Assembly: GCF_002192455.1 (NCBI RefSeq)
Contig: NZ_CP021744.1
Location: forward strand, 3,130,001 to 3,194,000
From: Streptomyces albireticuli
GTDB lineage: Bacteria > Actinomycetota > Actinomycetes > Streptomycetales > Streptomycetaceae
Reading direction: 5' to 3'
Length of the DNA stretch: 64,000 nucleotides
Below are positions 32,074-40,112 of the stretch, piece by piece (positions within the stretch are counted from its first letter, which is position 1; the number at the start of each line of letters is the position of its first letter). The translations under genes and the position numbers were made by a program. The notes under the pieces were generated by a model. It worked only from the letters and a program-made list of their open reading frames with translations, was not told the origin of the DNA and did no database searches.

Positions 32074-34539
32074 TTAGAGCTTCTCCACCGGCGCGTACCG
32101 CAGCAGCAGCCGCTTCGGCTTCTCCTCGCCGAAGTCGACCGTCGCCTCGGCGTTGTCACCGCTGCCCTTGACCCCGACGACCGTGCCGAGACCGAACGAG
32201 TCGTGCGTGACGCGGTCGCCGACGGCCAGGGCCACCACCGGACGGTCCTTCGTGCGCCGGGTGGCGAAGCCGCTCGGGCCCGCCTTGCCGCCGCCGAAGC
32301 CCGTGGAGGTGCCGCCCGAGCGGGACGAGGAGAACGACGAGGAGACGGTGCCCATCGTCGCCGACGGCGTGGCGGGGCCGGTGCGCCGCCACTGCACGTA
32401 CTTCTCGGGGATCTCCTCCAGGAACCGCGACGGAGGGTTGTACGAGGGCTGGCCCCAGGCGCTGCGCATGCTCGCCCGGGTCAGATAGAGCCGCTCGCGG
32501 GCGCGGGTGATGCCCACATAGGCGAGCCGCCGCTCCTCCTCCAGCTCCTTGGTCTGGCCGAGGGCGCGCATGTGCGGGAAGACGCCGTCCTCCATGCCCG
32601 TGAGGAAGACGACGGGGAACTCCAGGCCCTTCGCGGTGTGCAGGGTCATCAGCGTGATGACGCCGGTGCCCTCGGTGTCCTCGTCCGGGATCTGGTCGGA
32701 GTCGGCGACCAGCGCGACCTTCTCCAGGAAGTCCGCGAGCGTGCCCGGGCTCTCCTCCTCGCGCTCCTGCTCGAACTCCAGGGCCACCGCGGCGAGCTCC
32801 TGGAGGTTCTCGATGCGGGTCTCGTCCTGCGGGTCGGTGGAGGCCTGGAGCTCGGCGAGGTAGCCCGTGCGCTCCAGGACGGCCTCCAGGACCGTGGCCG
32901 GGCCGGCGCCCGACTCGACGATCGTGCGGAGCTCCTCCATGAGGACGTTGAAGCGCTTGACGGCGTTGGTCGAGCGGGCCGCCATGCCGTACGCCTCGTC
33001 GACGCGGCGCAGCGCCTGCGGGAAGCTGATCCGCTCCCGCTGCGACAGGGCGTCGATCATGGCCTCGGCGCGCTCGCCGATGCCGCGCTTGGGGACGTTG
33101 AGGATGCGCCGCAGGGGCACGGTGTCCTCGGGGTTGGCGAGGACGCGCAGGTAGGCCAGGACGTCGCGGACCTCCTTGCGCTCGTAGAAGCGCACGCCGC
33201 CGACGACCTTGTAGGGCAGGCCGACGCGGATGAAGATCTCTTCGAAGACACGCGACTGGGCGTTGGTGCGGTAGAAGACGGCGACGTCGCCCGCCTTGGC
33301 GTCGCCCGCGTCCGTCAGGCGGTCGATCTCGTCGGCGACGAACTGGGCCTCGTCGTGCTCGGTGTCCGCGACGTAGCCGGTGATGCCCGCGCCCTCGCCG
33401 GCCTCGGTCCACAGGTTCTTCGGGCGGCGGTTCTGGTTCCGCTCGATGACGGCGTTGGCGGCGCTGAGGATCGTCTGCGTGGAGCGGTAGTTCTGCTCCA
33501 GCAGGATCGTGGTGGCGTCCGGGTAGTCCTCCTCGAACTGGAGGATGTTCCGGATGGTGGCGCCGCGGAAGGCGTAGATCGACTGGTCGGCGTCGCCCAC
33601 GACGCACAGCTCGGCGGGGTCGAGGTCCGGGACGCTGCCCGCCGTGCCGACCAGCTCGCGCACCAGGGTGTACTGCGCGTGGTTGGTGTCCTGGTACTCG
33701 TCGACCAGGACGTGGCGGAAGCGGCGGCGGTAGTGCTCGGCCACGTCCGGGAAGGCCTGGAGGAGGTGGACCGTGGTCATGATGATGTCGTCGAAGTCGA
33801 GGGCGTTGGCCTCGCGGAGCCTCGACTGGTACATCACGTACGCCTGGGCGAGCGTCTTCTCGAAGCCGTCGGCCGCCCGCGCCGCGAAGTCCTCCTCGTC
33901 GATCAGCTCGTTCTTCAGGTTGGAGATCTTGGCGCTGAAGGACTTCGGCGGGAACTTCTTGGGGTCGAGGTCCAGGTCGCGGCAGACGAGCGCCATGAGG
34001 CGCTTCGAGTCCGCCGCGTCGTAGATCGAGAAGGAGGAGGTGAAGCCCAGCTTCTTGCTCTCGCGGCGCAGGATCCGCACGCACGCGCTGTGGAACGTCA
34101 TCACCCACATGGCGTTGGCGCGGGGGCCGACGAGCTCCTCGACGCGCTCCTTCATCTCGCCCGCGGCCTTGTTGGTGAACGTGATCGCGAGGATCTGGCC
34201 GGGGTGGACGTGGCGCGCGCCGAGCAGGTGGGCGATGCGGTGGGTGAGCACCCGGGTCTTGCCGGAGCCGGCGCCGGCGACGATCAGCAGCGGGGAGCCC
34301 GTGTGCACGACGGCGGCGCGCTGCTGGTCGTTCATCCCCTCCAGCAGGGCGGCCGGGTCCACGACGGGGCGGGCCGCGCCGTCGCGGTAATAGGCCTCCC
34401 GGGGCACGGGGGCGTCGAAGGCACCGCCGAAGAGGTCGTCCGGCACCCGCTCGGGGGCCGCGTCCTCCGGGGGAGGCGGGTGCTCCTCGTCCGCAGGGCC
34501 GAGGTCCGCCAGGAAGCTGTCGTCAAAGAGGCTGCTCAT
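32074..34539 (-). CDS. pcrA: ATP-dependent DNA helicase PcrA/UvrD
   Basis: 821 aa, SF1A helicase in DNA repair and replication-transcription conflicts. Motifs in order: Q-motif NDQQRAAV, Walker A GAGSGKT, Ia TFTNKAA, II VDEYQDTN, III VGDADQSIYAFRGA, IV LEQNYRST, V TLHTAKGLEFPVVFLTGMEDG, VI YVGITRARERLYLT. The C-terminus carries the Tudor-like RNA-polymerase-interacting region (GDRVTHDSFGLGTVVGV). An acidic extension (1-65) precedes the core. The promoter fits the DNA-damage class. Confidence 0.96.
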   Translation of the reverse strand: MSSLFDDSFLADLGPADEEHPPPPEDAAPERVPDDLFGGAFDAPVPREAYYRDGAARPVVDPAALLEGMNDQQRAAVVHTGSPLLIVAGAGSGKTRVLTHRIAHLLGARHVHPGQILAITFTNKAAGEMKERVEELVGPRANAMWVMTFHSACVRILRRESKKLGFTSSFSIYDAADSKRLMALVCRDLDLDPKKFPPKSFSAKISNLKNELIDEEDFAARAADGFEKTLAQAYVMYQSRLREANALDFDDIIMTTVHLLQAFPDVAEHYRRRFRHVLVDEYQDTNHAQYTLVRELVGTAGSVPDLDPAELCVVGDADQSIYAFRGATIRNILQFEEDYPDATTILLEQNYRSTQTILSAANAVIERNQNRRPKNLWTEAGEGAGITGYVADTEHDEAQFVADEIDRLTDAGDAKAGDVAVFYRTNAQSRVFEEIFIRVGLPYKVVGGVRFYERKEVRDVLAYLRVLANPEDTVPLRRILNVPKRGIGERAEAMIDALSQRERISFPQALRRVDEAYGMAARSTNAVKRFNVLMEELRTIVESGAGPATVLEAVLERTGYLAELQASTDPQDETRIENLQELAAVALEFEQEREEESPGTLADFLEKVALVADSDQIPDEDTEGTGVITLMTLHTAKGLEFPVVFLTGMEDGVFPHMRALGQTKELEEERRLAYVGITRARERLYLTRASMRSAWGQPSYNPPSRFLEEIPEKYVQWRRTGPATPSATMGTVSSSFSSSRSGGTSTGFGGGKAGPSGFATRRTKDRPVVALAVGDRVTHDSFGLGTVVGVKGSGDNAEATVDFGEEKPKRLLLRYAPVEKL

Positions 34540-34548
34540 CGCCTCCCG

Positions 34549-34571
34549 AGTCTAGGCCGCCGCACTGACAG
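34549..34571 (-). promoter_or_regulatory. RecA-NDp/PafBC-type promoter of pcrA
   Basis: Reading leftward: CTGTCAGTG (34571-34563), eight bases, TAGACT (34554-34549), matching TTGTCRGTG-N8-TAnnnT in all but the first base. The ATG at 34539 is nine bases beyond the -10, so the mRNA has almost no leader. Confidence 0.65.
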
Positions 34572-34654
34572 CCGGTCCCCGTTCCCCGAACGCCCTTCGA
34601 ATGAGGCCCACGTCACGCCCGCGGGGCCGGGGGCCGGGGACCGGGGGCCGGGGG

Positions 34655-35008
34655 CTACGTCCAGAGGACGGCGACGAAGACATTGGCCACCGTGAGCGCG
34701 CCCACCGTGCCGAAGGCCGCGGCCTCGACCTTCTCGTCGTCCCGCTTCACGTAGACGAGCCCGAGGATCACGACGAGCAGGGCCAGCTTCACACCGATCT
34801 TGACGGTGTCGAGGGTGTTGCCCTCGGCCTGGTTGAGGCCGACCAGCGCCACGCCGGTGACCAGCATGGTCAGCGCGCCGTGCAGCATCGCGGGGACCAT
34901 GCGCGCCTCGCCCTTGCCCATGGCCTTCATCTGGGTCAGGAAGCCGCCCAGCAGGGCCGCGATGCCGATGATGTGGAGGCCGACGACGGCGTGAATCAGT
35001 ACGTCCAT
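34655..35008 (-). CDS. Small four-helix membrane protein
   Basis: 117 aa from ATG at 35008. Four hydrophobic segments (about 3-24, 40-60, 69-86, 96-116) with short polar loops (KAMGKGEARMV, KRDDEKVEAA) and a histidine near each of the first two helices (LIHAVVGLHIIG, MLHGAL). Such His-containing four-helix proteins can bind heme or copper, but no proof is visible. Family and function are unknown. A short GC run (gggccgggggccgggga, 34623-34655) lies past its stop. Confidence 0.75.
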   Translation of the reverse strand: MDVLIHAVVGLHIIGIAALLGGFLTQMKAMGKGEARMVPAMLHGALTMLVTGVALVGLNQAEGNTLDTVKIGVKLALLVVILGLVYVKRDDEKVEAAAFGTVGALTVANVFVAVLWT

Positions 35009-35335
35009 GAGGACCGACCCTAGCCCGGCCCATACCAGCCGCCGGAGGCGAGGTGGGGCTCTATCGCCGCATCGGTCAGGCAGGACGTATATGAATCCAA
35101 CCGCTCGCGAGGCACCCGGTCACCCTCTGTCGCAGTGCGGCCGATTCCAGGCATTACCGGTCATGTGCGTTCTGGGGCGTGACCGGTCCCAATAGCGTCC
35201 CTCTCCAGACGGCGGCGACCCGTGCTCTCCCCCCTCGTGGCGGGCCGCCGCCGTACCCGTCCGCGCCGTGCGGGACGGGCCGGCACGACAGCAGGTGTGC
35301 ACGACCAGCAGGTGTGGAAGGAAGTGACGGCCGAC

Positions 35336-36421
35336 GTGGCATCGCACCGAAAGCCCAGGCAGCATCCGCTCACCGGAGCCACGGCGCGGACCGCCGCCGG
35401 TCTGGCCCTCGCGGGCGCGGCCACCGCCACCGTCCTGGACGGCTCCGCCCAGGCCGCGCCGCACCCGACGCCGTCCCAGCTGCGGACCCGGATCGACCGG
35501 TACTACCAGGAGGCCGAGGCCGCCACCGAGCGCTACAACGGCGCCAAGGAGAAGGCCGACCGGGCGGAGTCCACGCTGGAGGGCCTCCAGGACGAGGCGG
35601 CCCGCCGGACCGCGCGGCTCAACACCGCCCGCAACGCCCTGGGGTCCGTCGCCACCGCCCAGTACCGCGAGGGCTCCCTGCCGACGAGCGTGCGGCTGCT
35701 GATGTCCGCCTCCCCCGAGCAGTACCTGGAACGGGCGTCCATGAGCGACCGCGCGGGCGTCCGGCGGAGCATCGCCGTCACCCGCTACCGGGACGAGCTG
35801 CGGGACGTGGAGCAGGTGCGGACGACCGCCGGGGGCCGGCTCGCGGAGCTCCGGCGGGAGAAGGCCACGCTCGCCCGGCACAAGCGCGCGGTCGAGTCGA
35901 AGCTGACCGAGGCCCGCAAGATCCTGGAGCGGCTGCCCGAGGAGCACCGCGCGGCGGTGGCCCGGGGTGACGCGGCGCCGCAGGCCGCCCCGGCCGGCGG
36001 TGTCACGTCGGCCGTGCCCGCCGCGCTCCATACGGGCGGGAGCGTGGTCGGCGGCGCGGCGCAGGCCCCGACCCAGCGGGCCGCGCGGGCCGTGGCCTAC
36101 GCGTACTCCGCGCTCGGCAAGCCGTACGTCTGGGGGGCGACGGGCCCGTCCGCCTTCGACTGCTCGGGGCTGACGCAGGCGGCCTGGCGGGCGGCGGGGG
36201 TGTCGCTGCCGCGCACGACGTACACGCAGATCAACGCGGGGCGGCGGATCTCGCGGGGGGCTCTCGCCCCGGGTGACCTGGTGTTCTTCTACTCCGGGGT
36301 GAGCCATGTGGGGATCTACGTGGGCGGTGGGCGCATGATCCACGCACCGCATCCGGGGGCGCCGGTGCGGATCGCCCCGGTCGACGAGATGCCGTTCGCG
36401 GGGGCGTCGCGGCCGGCTTGA
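35336..36421 (+). CDS. Secreted NlpC/P60 (C40) peptidoglycan endopeptidase
   Basis: 361 aa from GTG at 35336 (ASHRKPRQHPLTG, the usual start of Streptomyces homologues; AAGGAAG 11 bases upstream). Signal peptide about 1-45, cleavage near AQA-APH. A long coiled coil (about 55-205, heptads in EAEAATERYNGAKEKADRAE and LRDVEQVRTTAGGRLAELRR) resembles RipA/CwlO-type regulators. The C-terminal NlpC/P60 domain has the catalytic FDCSGLTQAAW cysteine, SHVGIYVGGGRMIHAPH histidines. It should cut D-Glu-mDAP type stem-peptide bonds. No c-di-AMP riboswitch was seen upstream. Confidence 0.92.
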   Translation: MASHRKPRQHPLTGATARTAAGLALAGAATATVLDGSAQAAPHPTPSQLRTRIDRYYQEAEAATERYNGAKEKADRAESTLEGLQDEAARRTARLNTARNALGSVATAQYREGSLPTSVRLLMSASPEQYLERASMSDRAGVRRSIAVTRYRDELRDVEQVRTTAGGRLAELRREKATLARHKRAVESKLTEARKILERLPEEHRAAVARGDAAPQAAPAGGVTSAVPAALHTGGSVVGGAAQAPTQRAARAVAYAYSALGKPYVWGATGPSAFDCSGLTQAAWRAAGVSLPRTTYTQINAGRRISRGALAPGDLVFFYSGVSHVGIYVGGGRMIHAPHPGAPVRIAPVDEMPFAGASRPA

Positions 36422-36556
36422 TTCTCAGCCCGACCGGCGCTTGAGGCCACCGCGCGTCAGCCCGTCCGGCGCTTGAGGCCACCGCACTTCAGCGCGGCAG
36501 GGGGCCCGGGGGCGGAACCCCTGGTTCCGGGAGGGGGCGGGTGGGGGAAAACCCGC
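36421..36556. repeat. Interspersed palindromic element, copy D (right half, duplicated core)
   Basis: The right half-core occurs twice in tandem (36425-36456 and 36457-36488; tcagcccg(a/t)ccggcgcttgagg), then gggcccgggggcgg and the right arm ggttccgggagggggcgggtgggggaaaaccc. The left half is missing. Between convergent genes. Confidence 0.75.
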
Positions 36557-36559
36557 CCG

Positions 36560-37675
36560 TCACCCCTTCACCTGCTGCGTCAGCCACCGGAACACATCCG
36601 GCACCTGCCGCTTCCACACCGCCGTCCCGTGGCCGCCCGCCCCCGCCGGGATCATGTGCACCTTCACCGTCGTCGGCGGCTTCGCGGCCTGCTTGAGGGC
36701 CAGGCCCCCCTGGTAACCGTCGCCCTCCGCGCCGGAGACGAACAGCGACACGGCCGGCGGCGTCTTCGCGCGCTGGAGGATCTTCAGCGGGTTGTGCTCG
36801 TCGCGCAGCTCGGGCGTCTTCGCCGTAAGGGAGGAGGGTTCGCCGACGGGGTCGTTGTAGCCGGAGAGGCTGACGCCCGCGTGGTAGCGGTCGGGGTGCG
36901 CGACGGCGAGCTTCGCGGCGCAGTGCGCGCCCGCCGAGTAGCCGGCGACGGCCCAGCCGGCGGCCTTCTCCTCGGCCCGGAAGTTGTCGGTGACCATTTT
37001 GCGGACGTCGACGCTCAGCCAGGTGTCGGCGTTGACCTTGCCCGGGATGTTGGCGCAGCCGGTGTCGACGTCGCCGAGGAGCGTGGTGCGGGGCGCCACC
37101 ACGATGAACGGGGCGACCTCGCCCTTCTCCATCATCGGCTTCAGCTGGGTGTTGACCTCCAGCGTGCCGAACCAGGCCTTCGCCGAGCCGGGGAAGCCCG
37201 GCAGCACCTCGACGACGGGGAACTTCCGGTCCTTGTACGCGGGGTCGTCGTACTGCGGCGGCAGCCAGACGTAGACCTCGCCCTCGACTCCGGATACCCG
37301 GCCCTTGAGCTTGGTCTCCTGGACGCCGGGGCCCATCCGCCGGTCGGACGCGGGCGTGAACTTCTGGACCACCTTCGGCTCGGCATCCGCGTTCTTGCCG
37401 CCGGTGCCGTCCGGCCCGAGGTCGACCGCCGTCCGGACGTGGTCGCCGGTGCCGAGCAGGTCGTCCCAGGTGTCGAAGAGGCCGTTGGAGTTGTTGACGA
37501 CCACGAAGACCATCGTGAGGGCCGTCACCTGCGCGAAGAGCAGCATGCACAGCCGCGCCAGGAACCGTACGGGCCGGGGCCCGCCGACCCTGCTCCACAG
37601 GGCCAGCGGCAGGACGAGCGCCACCACGACCAGGGCGATCGTGGTGAGGAAGAAGGGTGTCCCCGTCAGGCTCAT
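36560..37675 (-). CDS. Membrane-anchored esterase (esterase D / antigen-85-like fold)
   Basis: 371 aa from ATG at 37675. Two N-terminal membrane helices (about 8-28 and 38-60). The extracytoplasmic domain contains VYVWLPPQYDDPAYKDRKFPVVEVLPGFPG, the nucleophile elbow GYSAGAH (Ser of AGYSAG) and a late histidine (GAGGHGTAVWKRQVPD) after an acidic loop, as in the putative-esterase family (PF00756). Substrate unknown; the envelope setting suggests a lipid or cell-wall ester. Single gene upstream of repeat copy D. Confidence 0.85.
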   Translation of the reverse strand: MSLTGTPFFLTTIALVVVALVLPLALWSRVGGPRPVRFLARLCMLLFAQVTALTMVFVVVNNSNGLFDTWDDLLGTGDHVRTAVDLGPDGTGGKNADAEPKVVQKFTPASDRRMGPGVQETKLKGRVSGVEGEVYVWLPPQYDDPAYKDRKFPVVEVLPGFPGSAKAWFGTLEVNTQLKPMMEKGEVAPFIVVAPRTTLLGDVDTGCANIPGKVNADTWLSVDVRKMVTDNFRAEEKAAGWAVAGYSAGAHCAAKLAVAHPDRYHAGVSLSGYNDPVGEPSSLTAKTPELRDEHNPLKILQRAKTPPAVSLFVSGAEGDGYQGGLALKQAAKPPTTVKVHMIPAGAGGHGTAVWKRQVPDVFRWLTQQVKG

Positions 37676-37810
37676 CAGGCTCTCGTTTCGGGTGTCGGAC
37701 CCGGCGCGGGCCCTGGGCCCTGCGCAAGTGAGAGCCTCTCGTCCGTTCTAGATGGCCTGACGGCCTCCTCGGTTCCCGGTCGCGGTACGGGCTCGGGTGC
37801 GGCCGGGCGG

Positions 37811-38494
37811 TCAGACCAGCCTGCGGGCCGTCGCCCAGCGGGTCAGCTCGTGCCGGTTGGACAGCTGGAGCTTGCGCAGCACCGCCGAGACGTGGGACTC
37901 CACCGTCTTCACGGAGATGAACAGCTGCTTGGCGATCTCCTTGTAGGCGTAGCCACGGGCGATCAGGCGCAGCACCTCGCGCTCGCGCTGGGTGAGGCGG
38001 TCGAGATCCTCGTCGACCGGCGGGGCGTCGGTGGAGGCGAAGGCGTCGAGGACGAAGCCGGCCAGCCGGGGCGAGAAGACGGCGTCGCCGTCCTTGACCC
38101 GGAAGACGGCGTCGACCAGGTCGGTGCCGGTGATGGTCTTGGTGACGTAGCCGCGGGCGCCGCCGCGGATGACGCCGATGACGTCCTCGGCGGCGTCGGA
38201 CACCGACAGCGCGAGGAAGCGGACCGGGTGCTCCGGGTCGGCCATCAGCGGGGCGCAGCGGCGCAGCACCTCCACCCCGCCGCCACCGGGGAGGTGGACG
38301 TCCAGCAGGACGACCTCGGGGCGGGTCGCGGTGATCACGGTGACGGCCTGGTCGACGTCGGCGGCCTCGCCCACGACCTCGACGCCCGTGCGGTCGGTGG
38401 CCCCGATCTCCGCCTGCACACCCGTCCGGAACATCCGGTGGTCGTCCACCAGCACGACCCGTACGTGGCGCTCCGTCGTCTCTTCGGTCGTCAT
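37811..38494 (-). CDS. NarL/LuxR-type response regulator
   Basis: 227 aa. Receiver domain (about 11-130): acidic pair DDHRM, phospho-acceptor Asp in VVLLDVHLPGGGG, Lys in GYVTKTI. LuxR helix-turn-helix (about 163-222): LTQREREVLRLIARGYAYKEIAKQL. ATG at 38494 overlaps the kinase stop as ATGA, so it is made with its cognate sensor. It probably controls envelope-stress genes, an inference from the PspC domain on the sensor. Confidence 0.93.
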   Translation of the reverse strand: MTTEETTERHVRVVLVDDHRMFRTGVQAEIGATDRTGVEVVGEAADVDQAVTVITATRPEVVLLDVHLPGGGGVEVLRRCAPLMADPEHPVRFLALSVSDAAEDVIGVIRGGARGYVTKTITGTDLVDAVFRVKDGDAVFSPRLAGFVLDAFASTDAPPVDEDLDRLTQREREVLRLIARGYAYKEIAKQLFISVKTVESHVSAVLRKLQLSNRHELTRWATARRLV

Positions 38495-39771
38495 GCCGCC
38501 GCCCTCTCCATTTCCAGCTCCACTTCGGTTCCCCCACCGGGCACGGAGCGCAGTCTCGCCGTGCCGCCGTTGCGCTGCATCCTGCCGATGATGGACTCGC
38601 GGACGCCCATCCGGTCGTCCGGCACCGCGTCCAGGTCGAAGCCGGGCCCGCGGTCGCGCACGGAGAGGAAGACCGTGCGCCCCTCGACCTCGGCGTAGAC
38701 CTGGACGGCGCCGCCCTCGCCACCGTACTTGGCGGCGTTGACCATGGCTTCACGGGCGGCCTGCATCTGTGCGGCCAGCCTCTCGTCCAGGGGGCAGTCG
38801 CCGACGACCACGACCTCGATCGGCACCCCGTGGTGGTCCTCGACCTCGGCGGCCGTGGCCTTGACGGCCTCGGCGAGGGTCGTGGGCTCCTCCGCCTCGT
38901 CCTTCCCCCGCCCCTCCGGCCGGTACAGCCAGGCGCGCAGCTCGCGCTCCTGGGCGCGGGCGAGCCGGGCGACCTCGCGGGGGTCCTCGGCGTTGCGCTG
39001 GATCAGGGTGAGGGTGTGCAGGACGGAGTCGTGGACGTGCGCGGCCACCTCGGCCCGCTCCTGGGCGCGGATGCGCATGGTGCGTTCGGCGGAGAGGTCC
39101 TGGGTCATCCGTACGAGCGAGGGTCCGGCCAGCAGCGCGATGCCGACGAGGACGGCCAGCGACGCCTGGAGGACGGTGCCGAGGTGCTCCGCCGAGCCCT
39201 GGAGGACGACGATGCCGGTGACGCCGATGCCGGCCAGGGCGACGCCCGCGGCGCCGCGGGCGAGCGGCAGGACGCGCTTGCGGCGGCTGACCTCCATCCA
39301 GTGGGCGCGGCGGGCGTTGTCCGCCTGGCGCCAGACGAGGGCTACGCCCGCGCCGACGAGCAGCAGCGGCCAGATGTAGGCGTTGGCCCGGCCGAGGTGG
39401 AGGTTGTCGACGAAGATCGCGGCGCCGATGACGAGCGCGAGGAGCGCGACGACCTGACCCCGGTCGGGCTTACGGGCGAAGAGGCGCCGCCGCCCGTCGG
39501 GCAGGGTCTCGGCGGGCGCCGGGCGCGGCGCCTCGACGCCGCCGACGCCGAGCGGCACGACGAACCAGAACACCGCGTAGAGCACCGCGCCCATGCCCTG
39601 GGCCAGCAGCAGCGCCAGGAAGACGATCCGCACCCAGGAGACCGGCGCCCCCAGGTGCCCGGCGAGACCACGGGCGACGCCGCCGAGCATCCGGCCCTCG
39701 GCGCTGCGGTAGAGCTTGCGCGGGGGGATGTCCGCGCGGGGCGGCGTCGGCGACGGTGGGGCGGTGGTCAT
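38491..39771 (-). CDS. PspC-domain sensor histidine kinase
   Basis: 426 aa from ATG at 39771. PspC domain at about 17-75 (KLYRSAEGRMLGGVARGLAGHLG...). Further helices at about 100-125, 130-150, 170-190 and 205-230. A HisKA_3 phospho-acceptor helix has AAHVHDSVLHTLTLIQ, and an HATPase_c domain has REAMVNAAKYGG and DRGPGFDLDAVPDDRMGVRESI. The PspC sensor type is widespread in actinobacteria and linked to membrane or cell-wall stress. It forms an operon with its LuxR regulator. Confidence 0.92.
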   Translation of the reverse strand: MTTAPPSPTPPRADIPPRKLYRSAEGRMLGGVARGLAGHLGAPVSWVRIVFLALLLAQGMGAVLYAVFWFVVPLGVGGVEAPRPAPAETLPDGRRRLFARKPDRGQVVALLALVIGAAIFVDNLHLGRANAYIWPLLLVGAGVALVWRQADNARRAHWMEVSRRKRVLPLARGAAGVALAGIGVTGIVVLQGSAEHLGTVLQASLAVLVGIALLAGPSLVRMTQDLSAERTMRIRAQERAEVAAHVHDSVLHTLTLIQRNAEDPREVARLARAQERELRAWLYRPEGRGKDEAEEPTTLAEAVKATAAEVEDHHGVPIEVVVVGDCPLDERLAAQMQAAREAMVNAAKYGGEGGAVQVYAEVEGRTVFLSVRDRGPGFDLDAVPDDRMGVRESIIGRMQRNGGTARLRSVPGGGTEVELEMERAAA

Positions 39772-39890
39772 GGTCCGATCGTCACATGCGGGCGTGTGTA
39801 CGGGCATCAGGGTTGGACCCTGACGGGACCCGGGGGTGGGGGTGGGTGAGCGGCGGCGGGTGGGTGGCGGCCGGTGGGCTGGTGCGGGGG

Positions 39891-40103
39891 GGTGTGCCCT
39901 GCGGGCGGCTTGTTCCCCAGCCCCGCCCCTTCCCGAAACCGGGGGCAAGCCCCCGGGCCCCCGTTCCGCGCTGACGCGCGGTGTCCTCAAACGCCGGACG
40001 GGCTGATTTTCAGCCCGTCCGGCGTTTGAGGACAGGGGTCCGGGGCGGAGCCCCGGTTTCGGGAAGGGGCGGGGCTGGGGAAAGGCCGCCCGCAGGGCAC
40101 ACC
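39891..40103. repeat. Interspersed palindromic element, copy E (complete, longest)
   Basis: About 213 bases with mirror symmetry: ggtgtgccctgcgggcgg at the left end is matched by ccgcccgcagggcacacc at the right. Inside are ccccgccccttcccg / cgggaaggggcgggg arms and the core cctcaaacgccggacgggct / agcccgtccggcgtttgagg (39985-40031). It lies between the sensor-kinase start and the 3' end of the Ser/Thr kinase gene. Confidence 0.9.
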
Positions 40104-40112
40104 GCCGTCCCC

